A program made the translations under genes and the position numbers. DNA of 64,000 nucleotides, taken from positions 1 to 64,000 of the forward strand of contig NZ_CANSMR010000031.1 of the NCBI RefSeq assembly GCF_947648125.1. Reading direction: 5' to 3'. The notes beneath the pieces were generated by a model that had not been told where the DNA came from, did no database searches, and worked only from the letters and a program-made list of their open reading frames with translations. The stretch comes from an uncultured Bradyrhizobium sp. GTDB taxonomy: Bacteria > Pseudomonadota > Alphaproteobacteria > Rhizobiales > Xanthobacteraceae. Below are positions 30,140-39,628 of the stretch, piece by piece. Positions within the stretch are counted from its first letter, which is position 1, and each line of letters opens with the position of its first letter.

Positions 30140-30634
30140 TCACGATCTGCAGCAAGCCGAAGCCTCGGGCGGCGCGGGCTGGGGCTCCGGCGCACAACAG
30201 GCGCTCTGCTGCCCGTCCAGCTTCTCGTGTGCGACGCGCGCGGTCCGCTCGCCGCTGCCGTCGCCGTAGACGATGCTTTCGCCTGTCGTATGGAAGGTCT
30301 CCCACGCGATCCCCGCGGGATCATCGATCCATGACTTCTCGGACTTGGCATAGCAGCACACCGTCTGTCCCTGCTCGATCACCTCGCCGCCCGCCTTGCG
30401 CAGCCGGCCGTAGACCTCGCCAAGCTCCTCGGCGGTCTCCACCTGAATGCCGAGGTGATCGAGCCCCGGCGCGCGGCCACGGGTCGAGATCGCGAAGTTG
30501 ACGCGGGGATCGTCGAGCATCCATTTGGCATAGTCGGATTTCACGACCGTCGGTTCGGCGCCGAACAACGCCGAGTAGAAGCCGACCGATTGCGGGATGT
30601 CCTTGACGGCGACGTGAACATGCATGCGCTTCAT
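30140..30634 (-). CDS. ArsI/CadI-family vicinal-oxygen-chelate dioxygenase (C-As lyase type)
   Basis: 164 aa from MKRMHVHVAVKDIPQSVGFY. Family residues are all present: His5 and His60 plus Glu112 as Fe(II) ligands (LDHLGIQVE, AWETF) and the vicinal Cys93-Cys94 pair in GQTVCCYAKSEKSW that binds organoarsenical. A Pro/Gln-rich tail holds further CC pairs (SACCAPEP, SACCRS). ArsI cleaves the C-As bond of methylarsenite. No arsR, arsM or arsP is nearby. A longer in-frame start exists, but the family begins at this Met. Confidence 0.88.
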   Translation of the reverse strand: MKRMHVHVAVKDIPQSVGFYSALFGAEPTVVKSDYAKWMLDDPRVNFAISTRGRAPGLDHLGIQVETAEELGEVYGRLRKAGGEVIEQGQTVCCYAKSEKSWIDDPAGIAWETFHTTGESIVYGDGSGERTARVAHEKLDGQQSACCAPEPQPAPPEASACCRS

Positions 30635-30728
30635 GGAGGCGATCCTTTCGGGCGGCGACGCTGGATGGATATTCCATCCCAAGCATGCTCAGATATCAAC
30701 AGCGTTACAACAGGAGTCCTACTGCGGA

Positions 30729-30956
30729 ATGGATGCGCTCACGCTGTTCGGTTTGTTCGCCGTGACGATGATGCTCGTCTGCTACGCAGCCGAGGATCGC
30801 AGCCGATGGTTCATCCTGGCCTTCGCAGTTTCCTGCGCGCTCGGCTCGGCCTACGGTTTCCTGCAGGGCGCCTGGCCGTTCGGACTGGTCGAAGCGATCT
30901 GGGCCGTCGTCGCAGCGCGCCGCTGGCTGATGCGCCGAACCGCTGACGGCGTGTAA
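30729..30956 (+). CDS. Small two-helix membrane protein
   Basis: 75 aa (MDALTLFGLFAVTMMLVCYA) with hydrophobic helices at residues 3-19 and about 26-40 and a basic C-terminus (ARRWLMRRTADGV). Such inner-membrane proteins are common in Bradyrhizobium and have no known function. CAACAGGAGTCCTACTGCGG supplies a ribosome site about 12 bases upstream. Confidence 0.6.
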   Translation: MDALTLFGLFAVTMMLVCYAAEDRSRWFILAFAVSCALGSAYGFLQGAWPFGLVEAIWAVVAARRWLMRRTADGV

Positions 30957-31030
30957 CGTTATAGTATCCGCGGCAATTCTGTCGCGGCGTCGAACTTGAA
31001 TGCGCGCGGTCACGGCGCTAATTAGGGCCC

Positions 31031-31399
31031 ATGGACGCTTCGCGCACCATGATTCAGTCTTCCGCTCATGCAACAGGATCGCGCCGCTGGCGCAGCCTGC
31101 TTGCGGGGCTGATTTCGCTTGCGCTGGTGCTGTCATTCTTCCACGGCTGGGCCTTCGACGGCGATGACGATGCAGCTCCGAGCTTCTTGATTGCACAGTC
31201 CATCAACGACACCGGCGGCAAGGCGCCGGGGCATCCGGCCCCACTGCATGGCGATCACTGCCTGACCCACGTCGCCTCGGTGGCGCCGCAGGAGACTGCG
31301 TTCCCGATCGCTTATGCGCCGCATAGCTATGGCGACAGCAGCATCGGGCTGCCGGCGTCAGCCGATCGCCTCTCCCCCTTCAAGCCACCCCGCGCCTGA
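31031..31399 (+). CDS. Small exported protein preceding the metal efflux genes
   Basis: 122 aa with one N-terminal hydrophobic helix (LLAGLISLALVLSFFHGWAF) and a periplasmic tail with HPAPLHGDHCLTHVASV, a His/Cys cluster that could bind metal. Proteins of this size and type occur next to HME-RND operons. The gene lies 113 bases before the adaptor gene on the same strand. A metal-sensing or chaperone role is inferred from context only. Confidence 0.6.
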   Translation: MDASRTMIQSSAHATGSRRWRSLLAGLISLALVLSFFHGWAFDGDDDAAPSFLIAQSINDTGGKAPGHPAPLHGDHCLTHVASVAPQETAFPIAYAPHSYGDSSIGLPASADRLSPFKPPRA

Positions 31400-31512
31400 T
31401 CCGGTCGGCATGACCGGCCGTGCGCCGCTGCCATCGGGCAGCGCGCACGCTTCCGCACAGATCGATGTCGCGACAGCGCAGGGCCATCGGCATGCGCTGC
31501 GGAGAGGCGCAT

Positions 31513-32736
31513 ATGAAACGGGTTGTTCTATTTTTCGCCGGCGTAGCCGCCGGCATCGCATTGGTCGTTGTTGCGGCCGGATGGGTCGGCTGGCCGGTCA
31601 AGTTCCCGGCCACGACGCAGGAGACGGCGACCGCAGGTCCACCGAAAGCCGAGGCCACGCATGAGGCCCCCGGACATATTGAGCTAAGCGAAGACCAGAT
31701 TCGTGAATCTGGCATCACGCTCGCACCGGCCAGCGGCGGCATGCTGAAGCGGCATTTCCTCGCGCCGGGATCGCTGATCCCCGACGCCGACCACATCGGC
31801 CGCGTCTCGGTGCGCGTGCTCGCGACGGTCACGGAACTGCGCAAGCGTCTCGGCGACGTGGTCGAGAAAGGCGAGATCGTCGCTGCGATCGAAAGCCGTG
31901 AGGTGGCTGACGCCAAGAGCGAATACCTCGCCGCGCGGCTCACCAACGACCTGCAGCAGACGCTCTACGCGCGACAGAAGACGCTGGTCGAGACCCGCAT
32001 CGTCTCGGAAAACGAGTTCCTGCGCACGCGACTGACCGCCAACGACGCCCAGATCAAGCTCGACGGCGCGCGGCAGAAGTTGTTTGCGCTGGGTCTGTCG
32101 GAAAGCGAGATCGCTGATCTGCCCAACCAGCCGCCCGAAAGCCTGCGCACGCAGTTCCTGCGCGCGCCGATCTCAGGCCGGGTGTCCGAACGGCGTGTCG
32201 ATCTCGGCGGACTGATCGGGCGCGAAGGTCAGGAAAGCGAGCTCTACGTCATCGTCAATCTCGACGACATCTGGGTTGATCTCGCGGTTTCGCCTGAAGA
32301 CATCGGCGCAGTCCGCGAAGGCGTTTCGGTCAAGATCCGCGCCATCGGCACCGAGGATGAAGCGAGTGCCGGCGTGATCTTCGTCAGCCCCCTGCTCGAC
32401 CGCGAGACCCGCAACGCCCGCGTGATCGCGACCATGCCCAACAAGGATCACCGCTGGAAACCGGGCACCTTCGTCACCGCGGAGATCCCGCTGTCAGGCG
32501 CGCCAGCGACCGTGATGGTCTCGAAGAAGGCCATTCAAACCATCAAGGGGACGCCGACCGTATTCGTGCGCGATGCTGACGGCTTCGAGGCGAGGTCGGT
32601 GCGGACCGGTCGCGAGGACGATGACGACATCGAAATCGTCGCGGGTCTTGCCGCCGGCGAGACAATCGCGGTGCAGAACACCTTCACCTTGAAGGCTGAG
32701 GTCGAGAAGGACGAAGCGGAGCACGGCCATGATTGA
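31513..32736 (+). CDS. czcB: RND efflux periplasmic adaptor (CzcB/CusB-like)
   Basis: 407 aa. N-terminal membrane anchor KRVVLFFAGVAAGIALVVVA, then hairpin, lipoyl and barrel domains (SVRVLATVTELRKRLGDVVE, EIVAAIESREVADAKSEYLA, RAPISGRVSERRVDLGG). It joins the inner-membrane pump to an outer-membrane channel. The C-terminus is His-containing (EAEHGHD). GGAGAGG precedes the ATG; the longer frame upstream has no ribosome site. It overlaps czcA by 8 bases. Metal specificity is not readable. Confidence 0.9.
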   Translation: MKRVVLFFAGVAAGIALVVVAAGWVGWPVKFPATTQETATAGPPKAEATHEAPGHIELSEDQIRESGITLAPASGGMLKRHFLAPGSLIPDADHIGRVSVRVLATVTELRKRLGDVVEKGEIVAAIESREVADAKSEYLAARLTNDLQQTLYARQKTLVETRIVSENEFLRTRLTANDAQIKLDGARQKLFALGLSESEIADLPNQPPESLRTQFLRAPISGRVSERRVDLGGLIGREGQESELYVIVNLDDIWVDLAVSPEDIGAVREGVSVKIRAIGTEDEASAGVIFVSPLLDRETRNARVIATMPNKDHRWKPGTFVTAEIPLSGAPATVMVSKKAIQTIKGTPTVFVRDADGFEARSVRTGREDDDDIEIVAGLAAGETIAVQNTFTLKAEVEKDEAEHGHD

Positions 32737-35700
32737 GCGCATCATCGGTCTGGCGATCCAGCGGCGCTGGGTTGTCGTCACACTGGCAGCGGTCCTGATG
32801 TTCCTCGGCGGCCTCGCATTGACCAAGCTGCCGATCGACGCAGTGCCCGACATCACTAACAAGCAGGTCCAGATCAACACCGTCGCCCCGGCGCTGTCGC
32901 CGGCGGAAATCGAGAAGCAGATCACCTTCCCGATCGAGACGGCGCTGGCGGGCGCGCCGGGGCTGGAGAGCACGCGGTCGCTCTCCCGCAACGGCTTCTC
33001 GCAGATCACGGCGGTGTTCAGCGAAGCCACCGATATCTATTTCGCCCGCCAGCAGGTCGGCGAGCGCCTGACCGAGGTTCGCGCGCGCCTGCCCCAGGGT
33101 ATCGAGCCGCGGATTGGCCCGACCACGACAGGTCTTGGCGAAATCTACATGTGGACCGTGCATTACTCCGGCCAGAAGGTGCAGACCGACGGCGCGCCGG
33201 GCCTGCAGAGCGACGGCCGCTTCCTCACGGCGGACGGCCAGGTGCTGCAAAGCGAGGTTGAGAAAGACGCCTATCTGCGCACAGTACAGGACTGGATCAT
33301 CAAGCCGCAGATCAAGATGGTGCCGGGTGTCGCCGGCGTCGATTCGATCGGCGGCTACCTCAAGCAGTATCAGGTCCAGCCCGATGCGGCGAAGCTGATC
33401 GCGCTCGGCCTTACCTTTGCCGACGTCGCCAAGGCGATCGAGAGCAACAATGTCAGCCGCGGTGCGCGCTATATCGAGCGCAACGGCGAAGGATTCGTGG
33501 TCCGGTCCGGCGGCCGCCTCGAGAACATCGAGGAGCTCGGCGCCGTCGTCGTCACCACCCGCGGCGGTGTCCCGGTCCGGATTCGCGACCTCGCATCGCT
33601 CTCGATCGGCGGCGAGACGCGCACCGGCAGCGCCAGCGAGAACGGCCGCGAGGTCGTAGTCGGCACCGCACTGATGCTGATCGGCGCCAACAGCCGCACG
33701 GTGTCGGCAGCAGTCGACGCCAAGCTGCGTGCGATCACGCCCTCCTTGCCGGCGGGCGTCGAGGTCGAGACGGTGCTGGATCGCACCCAGCTGGTCGATG
33801 CGACGATCGGCACCGTGGCGCGCAACCTCAGCGAAGGTGCGCTGCTGGTGATCGCGGTGCTGTTCGTGTTGCTCGGCAATTTCCGCGCGGCTTTGATCAC
33901 GGCACTGGTGATCCCGATCGCGATGCTGATGACCGCCATCGGCATGTGGCAGGGCCGCATCAGCGCCAATCTGATGAGCCTCGGTGCACTTGATTTCGGC
34001 CTGATCGTCGACGGCGCTGTCATCATCACCGAGAACAGCCTGCGTCACCTCGCCGAGAAGCAGCACGCGCTCGGCCGCGTGCTGACGCGCGACGAGCGGC
34101 TGGCGACGGTGCGGGCGTCCGCCGTGGAAATGGTGCAGCCGAGCCTTTACGGCCAGGCCATCATCCTGCTGGTCTATGTGCCACTTCTCACCTTCACCGG
34201 CGTCGAAGGCAAGATGTTCGAGCCGATGGCGCTGACCGTGATCCTGGCGCTCGCCGCCGCCTTCGTGCTCTCGCTGACGCTGGTTCCGGCGCTGATCGCG
34301 ATCGGCATCACCGGCCGCGTCCAGGAGAAGGAGAACTGGCTCGTTGCCACATTAAAGCGCTGGTACAGCCCGCTGCTCCGGCGCGCGGTTGCAACGCCCG
34401 TGCCCGTCATCACCGTGGCGGTCGTGTTGTTCGCGACCGCCCTGTTCGGGTTCTTCCGGCTCGGCCAGGAGTTCATCCCCTCGCTCGACGAGAAGAACAT
34501 CGCCATGCACGCGCTCAGAATTCCGAGCACGGCGCTGTCGCAGTCGCAGGCGATGCAGCTCTCGGTCGAGAAGGCCGTCAGCCGCTTCCCGCAGGTGTCG
34601 TTCGTCTTCTCCAAGACCGGCACCGCGGAGGTGGCGAGCGACCCGATGCCGCCGAACGCGTCCGATACCTTCCTCATCCTGAAGCCGCGCGCGCAGTGGC
34701 CGGATCCATCGCTGACCAAGGAGCAGTTGATCGAGGAGATCTCGAAGGCGGTCGGCCGCCTGCCGGGCAACGTCTATGAATTCACCCAGCCGATCCAGAT
34801 GCGCTTCAACGAACTGCTCGCCGGCGTTCGCGGCGATATCGCGGTCAAGGTGTTCGGTGACGAGTTCGAGCCGATGCAGAAGGCCGCCAACCAGATCGCC
34901 GCTGCGATGCGCGGCGTGCGCGGTGCGACCGACGTCAAGGTCGAACAGGCCAGCGGCCTGCCGGTGCTCGAGATCAAGGTCGACAAGGCGGCGATTGCCC
35001 GGCGGGGCCTGAACGTCTCCGAGGTCCAGGACGTGATCGGTGCAGCGGTCGGCGGCCAGGATGCCGGTGTGGTCTACGAGGGCGATCGCAGCTTCGACAT
35101 CGTGGTGCGATTGCCGGAGAGCGTGCGCTCCGATCTCGAGGCGCTGAGCAATTTGCCGGTCGCCTTGCCGAAGGCAACGCCGAGTTCGCCAGTGCAGAGC
35201 CTGCCGCTCAACCGCGTCGCACAATTCTCCTTCACCGAGGGACCGAACCAGATCAGCCGCGAGAACGGCAAGCGCCGCATCGTGGTGACCGCCAATGTCC
35301 GCGGCCGGGATCTCGGCTCGGTGGTCGAAGAAGCCCAGGCAAAGGTCGCCCAATCGGTGCAGCTGCCGCCCGGCTACTGGATGACCTGGGGCGGCCAGTC
35401 GGAAAATCTCGCCGCGGCGCGCCAGCGCCTTGCCGTCGTGGTGCCGGCCTGCTTTGCGATGATCTTCCTGTTGCTGCTGGCGGCGATGGGCTCGGCCCGC
35501 GATGCGCTGCTGGTGTTCAGTGCGGTGCCGCTGGCGCTCACCGGCGGCATCGCGGCACTGTGGCTGCGCGGCATGCCGTTCTCGATCTCGGCCGCGGTCG
35601 GCTTCATTGCGCTATCAGGCGTTGCGGTGCTGAACGGGCTCGTGATGCTGAGCTTCGTCAGGCAATTGCGCGAGCGCGGCGTGCCGATGCGGGAGGCCAT

Positions 35701-35953
35701 CGAGCAAGGCGCCCTCACCCGCTTCCGGCCCGTGGTGATGACCGCGCTGGTGGCCTCGCTCGGTTTCGTGCCGATGGCCTTCGCCACCGGCACCGGCGCC
35801 GAGGTGCAGAAGCCGCTCGCCACCGTCGTGATCGGCGGCCTGATCAGCGCCACCCTGCTGACGCTCGCCGTCCTACCCGCGCTCTATGCACGGTACGGAC
35901 ATGCCGGCAGCGCTGCGCGCAATGAGAGAACCGCGGTTCAGCCCGCGGAATGA
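32729..35953 (+). CDS. czcA: Heavy-metal RND efflux pump (CzcA family)
   Basis: 1074 aa, full length for the family. Twelve-helix proton antiporter with two large periplasmic loops. Diagnostic segments are the N-terminal ERIIGLAIQRRWVVVTLAAV, VPDITNKQVQINT, the proton-relay helix LGALDFGLIVDGAVIITENS with its Asp/Glu residues, and GYWMTWGGQSENLAAARQRL. It exports divalent cations such as Co, Zn, Cd or Ni. Its start lies inside the adaptor gene, so the two are coupled. No CzcC-type channel gene is adjacent. Confidence 0.94.
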   Translation: MIERIIGLAIQRRWVVVTLAAVLMFLGGLALTKLPIDAVPDITNKQVQINTVAPALSPAEIEKQITFPIETALAGAPGLESTRSLSRNGFSQITAVFSEATDIYFARQQVGERLTEVRARLPQGIEPRIGPTTTGLGEIYMWTVHYSGQKVQTDGAPGLQSDGRFLTADGQVLQSEVEKDAYLRTVQDWIIKPQIKMVPGVAGVDSIGGYLKQYQVQPDAAKLIALGLTFADVAKAIESNNVSRGARYIERNGEGFVVRSGGRLENIEELGAVVVTTRGGVPVRIRDLASLSIGGETRTGSASENGREVVVGTALMLIGANSRTVSAAVDAKLRAITPSLPAGVEVETVLDRTQLVDATIGTVARNLSEGALLVIAVLFVLLGNFRAALITALVIPIAMLMTAIGMWQGRISANLMSLGALDFGLIVDGAVIITENSLRHLAEKQHALGRVLTRDERLATVRASAVEMVQPSLYGQAIILLVYVPLLTFTGVEGKMFEPMALTVILALAAAFVLSLTLVPALIAIGITGRVQEKENWLVATLKRWYSPLLRRAVATPVPVITVAVVLFATALFGFFRLGQEFIPSLDEKNIAMHALRIPSTALSQSQAMQLSVEKAVSRFPQVSFVFSKTGTAEVASDPMPPNASDTFLILKPRAQWPDPSLTKEQLIEEISKAVGRLPGNVYEFTQPIQMRFNELLAGVRGDIAVKVFGDEFEPMQKAANQIAAAMRGVRGATDVKVEQASGLPVLEIKVDKAAIARRGLNVSEVQDVIGAAVGGQDAGVVYEGDRSFDIVVRLPESVRSDLEALSNLPVALPKATPSSPVQSLPLNRVAQFSFTEGPNQISRENGKRRIVVTANVRGRDLGSVVEEAQAKVAQSVQLPPGYWMTWGGQSENLAAARQRLAVVVPACFAMIFLLLLAAMGSARDALLVFSAVPLALTGGIAALWLRGMPFSISAAVGFIALSGVAVLNGLVMLSFVRQLRERGVPMREAIEQGALTRFRPVVMTALVASLGFVPMAFATGTGAEVQKPLATVVIGGLISATLLTLAVLPALYARYGHAGSAARNERTAVQPAE

Positions 35954-35976
35954 CCATCGCCAAGAAAAATCCGACA

Positions 35977-36003
35977 GTTACAGCGCCCGGCAGGCGCTGT
36001 AAC
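35977..36003 (+). terminator. 11-bp perfect hairpin after czcA
   Basis: GTTACAGCGCC and GGCGCTGTAAC are perfect complements around a 5-base loop, 24 bases after the czcA stop. A short ATTT follows rather than a full U-tract. The right arm overlaps the PHO box of the next gene. Confidence 0.55.
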
Positions 36004-36018
36004 ATTTCTGTCATATGG
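35997..36018 (+). promoter_or_regulatory. PHO box (PhoB operator)
   Basis: CTGTAACATTT and CTGTCATATGG are two 11-base direct repeats beginning CTGT, close to the consensus CTGTCATAAAT doublet. It lies 59 bases before the ATG of the secreted phosphatase, the usual distance for a PhoB-activated promoter, and predicts induction by phosphate starvation. Confidence 0.75.
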
Positions 36019-36076
36019 CAAAACTAAACGAAGGCGGCGGCGGGCTGCCGCAGGGCTTCATCAGGGGGAATATAAA

Positions 36077-37918
36077 ATGCGCCGTGCCATTACATTACTG
36101 TCCGCGAGCGTGATCGCGCTTTCAGCCGGCGCCGCTTCCGCGCAAAATGCAAAACCCCGTAACCTGATCCTGTTCGTCCCCGACGGCCTGCGCGGCGGTA
36201 TCGTGACGCCGCAGACGGCGCCCGCGATGGCCGAGATCCGCGACAAGGGCGTCCATTTCAAGAACTCGCATTCGCTGTTCCCGACCTTCACGATGGCGAA
36301 CAGCTCGGCGCTGTCGACCGGCCATTATCTCGGCGACACCGGCACCTTCTCCAACACGATCTATACCGGCTACACCTCGGCGCCTGCCGGCGACACCGTG
36401 GTCCCGTTCATCGAGAACGACGCCGTGCTCGCCGATATCGACGATCACTTCAATGGCGATTACCTCAACGAGGAGACATTGTTGAAGATGGCCCGCGGCC
36501 AGGGCTTCAGCACCGCCGCCATCGGCAAGGTCGGCCCGACGCTGCTGTTCGACCACACCGATCGCGGCAAGAACACGATCGTGGTCGATGATTCCACTGG
36601 CGGCAAGACCGGCGTGCCGCTCTCCGACGAGATGCAGGACGCGCTGACCAAGGCCGGCCTGCCGCTCGCCACCCCGAGCCGCGGCGACAATGCCAAGGCG
36701 GGCGACGCCAAGACTCCCGGCACCACGGTCGCCAACGTCGCGCAGCAGGCCTACATGGCCGATGTCGCGACCAAGGTCGTGCTGCCGATGTTCAAGGCCC
36801 GCAACAAGCCGTTCGTGCTGGTGTTCTGGTCGCGCGATCCGGATGGCAGCCAGCACAACACCGGCGACAGCCTCAACACCATCACGCCCGGCATCAACGG
36901 CCCGACCTCGATGGCCGGCATCAAGAATGCCGACAATAACCTCGCCCAACTCCGCAAGGCGCTCGACGAGCTTGGGCTTTCCGCCAACACCAACATCATG
37001 GTCTCCTCCGACCACGGCTTCTCGACGATCTCGAAGGAGAGCAAGACCAGCCCCTCGGCCAAGATCGCCTATGACGACACGCCGAAGGATTTCCTGCCGA
37101 TGGGCTTTCTGGCGATCGATCTCGCCAAGGCGCTGAACCTGCCGCTGTTCGACCCCAACGACAAGAATGCCAAGGTCGCCGACAATGCCCATCCGAAGGC
37201 CGGCAACGGCGTGCTCGGCCAGGACCCGACCAAGCCCGACGTCGTGATAGCGACCAATGGCGGCTCGGACCTGATCTATCTGCCGAACCGCGACAAGAAG
37301 CTCGCCGACCGCGTGATCAAGGCGCTGCTCGAGCAGGACTATGTCAGCGGCCTGTTCGTCGACGACAAGCTCGGCACCTTCCCCGGCACGCTGCCGATGT
37401 CGAACCTCAATTTGAAGGGCAAGGCGGTGACGCCGAACCCGTCGATCGTGGTCAACTTCCGCTCCTGGTCAAGCGGCTGCGAGATCCCGACCAACTGCTC
37501 GGTGCAGATCGCCGATACCGTGCTGCGCCAGGGCCAGGGCATGCATGGCAGCTTCAGCCGCGGCGACACCTACAACTTCACCGCCGCGATCGGCCCCGAC
37601 TTCAAAGCGGGCTATGTCGATCCGCTGCCGGTCAGCAACGCCGATGTCGGCATGACCGCGGCGCAATTGCTCGGCCTGCGCGCGCCGAACAATGGCGGGC
37701 TGATCGGCCGGGTGATGTCGGAGGCGCTGCCGAACGGCATCGTGCCGAAGATGGCCGAGGGCACCATCATGTCGAAGAAGCCTTCGGCCAACGGCCTGCG
37801 CACCGTGCTGAAATTCCAGCGCGTGCTCTCGACCCGCTATTTCGACGTCGCCGGGTTCCCCGGCCGGACGCTCGGGCTCGAGGAGAGCGACGGCAAACAG
37901 AGAGCGGCGGGGAAGTGA
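36077..37918 (+). CDS. Secreted alkaline phosphatase-superfamily phosphodiesterase/pyrophosphatase
   Basis: 613 aa with a clear signal peptide (MRRAITLLSASVIALSAGAA-SAQ). The superfamily core has metal-binding Asp in LILFVPDGLRGG, the catalytic Thr in LFPTFTMANSSALSTGHYL, VFWSRDPDGSQHNTGDSL and IMVSSDHGFSTISKE with metal ligands. This suits a nucleotide pyrophosphatase/phosphodiesterase-type esterase that frees phosphate from organic esters outside the cell. The PHO box upstream supports that role. GGGGGAAT precedes the ATG. Confidence 0.88.
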   Translation: MRRAITLLSASVIALSAGAASAQNAKPRNLILFVPDGLRGGIVTPQTAPAMAEIRDKGVHFKNSHSLFPTFTMANSSALSTGHYLGDTGTFSNTIYTGYTSAPAGDTVVPFIENDAVLADIDDHFNGDYLNEETLLKMARGQGFSTAAIGKVGPTLLFDHTDRGKNTIVVDDSTGGKTGVPLSDEMQDALTKAGLPLATPSRGDNAKAGDAKTPGTTVANVAQQAYMADVATKVVLPMFKARNKPFVLVFWSRDPDGSQHNTGDSLNTITPGINGPTSMAGIKNADNNLAQLRKALDELGLSANTNIMVSSDHGFSTISKESKTSPSAKIAYDDTPKDFLPMGFLAIDLAKALNLPLFDPNDKNAKVADNAHPKAGNGVLGQDPTKPDVVIATNGGSDLIYLPNRDKKLADRVIKALLEQDYVSGLFVDDKLGTFPGTLPMSNLNLKGKAVTPNPSIVVNFRSWSSGCEIPTNCSVQIADTVLRQGQGMHGSFSRGDTYNFTAAIGPDFKAGYVDPLPVSNADVGMTAAQLLGLRAPNNGGLIGRVMSEALPNGIVPKMAEGTIMSKKPSANGLRTVLKFQRVLSTRYFDVAGFPGRTLGLEESDGKQRAAGK

Positions 37919-37932
37919 TCCCCGCCGCTCTC
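37900..37932. terminator. 14-bp perfect hairpin over the phosphatase stop codon
   Basis: GAGAGCGGCGGGGA and TCCCCGCCGCTCTC pair perfectly around AGTGA, whose TGA is the stop codon. There is no U-tract. It could stabilise or terminate the mRNA. Confidence 0.6.
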
Positions 37933-37947
37933 GCTTGAAGCCGTTGA

Positions 37948-37975
37948 TTCGGGATGATGCACGCATCATCCCGAA
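37948..37975. terminator. 13-bp hairpin between convergent genes
   Basis: TTCGGGATGATGC and GCATCATCCCGAA are perfectly complementary with a 2-base spacer (the tip would open in practice). It lies in the 60-bp gap between convergent genes, so it may stop transcription from both sides. No T-run is seen. Confidence 0.55.
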
Positions 37976-37978
37976 TGG

Positions 37979-38560
37979 TCACATCATCCCGATGTCGAAC
38001 ACGTTGGGCAGTTGCGCCGCGAGCGGCAGCGCAGTCGCGCCGACCAGCGTCGCCACCATCGCCGCGAGCGCGCGACCGGTACGGCGCTGACCGCGCATCC
38101 GGCCCGCGATCCATTCCAGGACCTTGGTGTCCATCTTGGTGCCCTGCGTCGGCGCCCAGCGGTCGATGTTCGTGTCCGGCGACAGCGCCACCGTGCGCGG
38201 CGGCACCGGCAGGCCGGACTCGGACGCGGCATGATGGGCGATCGCCTTGGCGAGCAGGTCGTCGAACCGGCCGGCATCGCTACGCTCGGCAGCAGCCTCG
38301 TTGATCGCGAACAGCGCCTCGATCTCGGCCCGGCTGACCGGCTGATGCTCGACCGCAGCCGCCGTCAGGATGCGCGCGCACCAGGCAGCGTCATCGGCAT
38401 CGAGTGACCGGGAGAAATGGATACGGCCCTTGGTGGTCGGGCCTTCGCCGGTGATCACGCCGTCGCGCACGATGGTCAGCGCATGGGCGGCGGTCTTGCG
38501 GCAGGATGGAGACAACGCACCGCTGAGAGCCTCAGCGGTCTTGGTACTTGGGGTAGACAT
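37979..38560 (-). CDS. Hypothetical protein with a C-terminal membrane anchor
   Basis: 193 aa from MSTPSTKTAEALSGALSPSC. Two recognisable helical stretches (AAWCARILTAAAVEHQPVSR and EIEALFAINEAAAERSDAGR) precede AKAIAHHAASESG. The C-terminus has a hydrophobic helix (ALAAMVATLVGATALPLAAQ), suggesting a tail-anchored protein. No family is recognised. The start is uncertain: a TTG lies 15 bases upstream in frame. It is convergent with the phosphatase gene. Confidence 0.6.
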   Translation of the reverse strand: MSTPSTKTAEALSGALSPSCRKTAAHALTIVRDGVITGEGPTTKGRIHFSRSLDADDAAWCARILTAAAVEHQPVSRAEIEALFAINEAAAERSDAGRFDDLLAKAIAHHAASESGLPVPPRTVALSPDTNIDRWAPTQGTKMDTKVLEWIAGRMRGQRRTGRALAAMVATLVGATALPLAAQLPNVFDIGMM

Positions 38561-38947
38561 TGTGGGAGCTTTCAATTCCTATCTGAGGCCAGCTTTTCCA
38601 TGCGGGCGTAAACGAGTGGTTAATGATTCGGAACTTGGGTTCCGAGATTTTTAGATGGTTGCTATTTGGTCGCTTTAAAAGCTGTCACGGTTCAGTCCTA
38701 TAGCAGCCAGGGCCGGCGTGATGACGGCGATAAGCGGCTTTATCTAGGCATTTCCAAGCTTTTGTGCTGCATCTGATATTTCACCGCAGGAGGATGGATC
38801 AAAACAAGTTGCTTGGAATTCCCCCGTTTTGAGAACAATCTCACCTTTTTCATGAACCCGTTCACTTGAGCCTGATCCCGTCCTATACTGGAACAGACGA
38901 CCTCAAATACGAATTCATCTTTAACTTCAATAGCATGAGGTAAAATC
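38561..38947. other. AT-richer intergenic upstream of the peroxiredoxin gene
   Basis: About 390 bases without a gene, noticeably richer in A and T than the flanks (for example around 38620-38670 and 38880-38945). It probably holds the peroxiredoxin promoter and that of the divergent hypothetical gene. GAGGTAAAATC just before 38948 is the ribosome site. I see no certain OxyR-type site. Confidence 0.5.
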
Positions 38948-39607
<660 letters not shown>

Positions 39608-39628
39608 CGGCCGGCACGCAGCGTCCGG

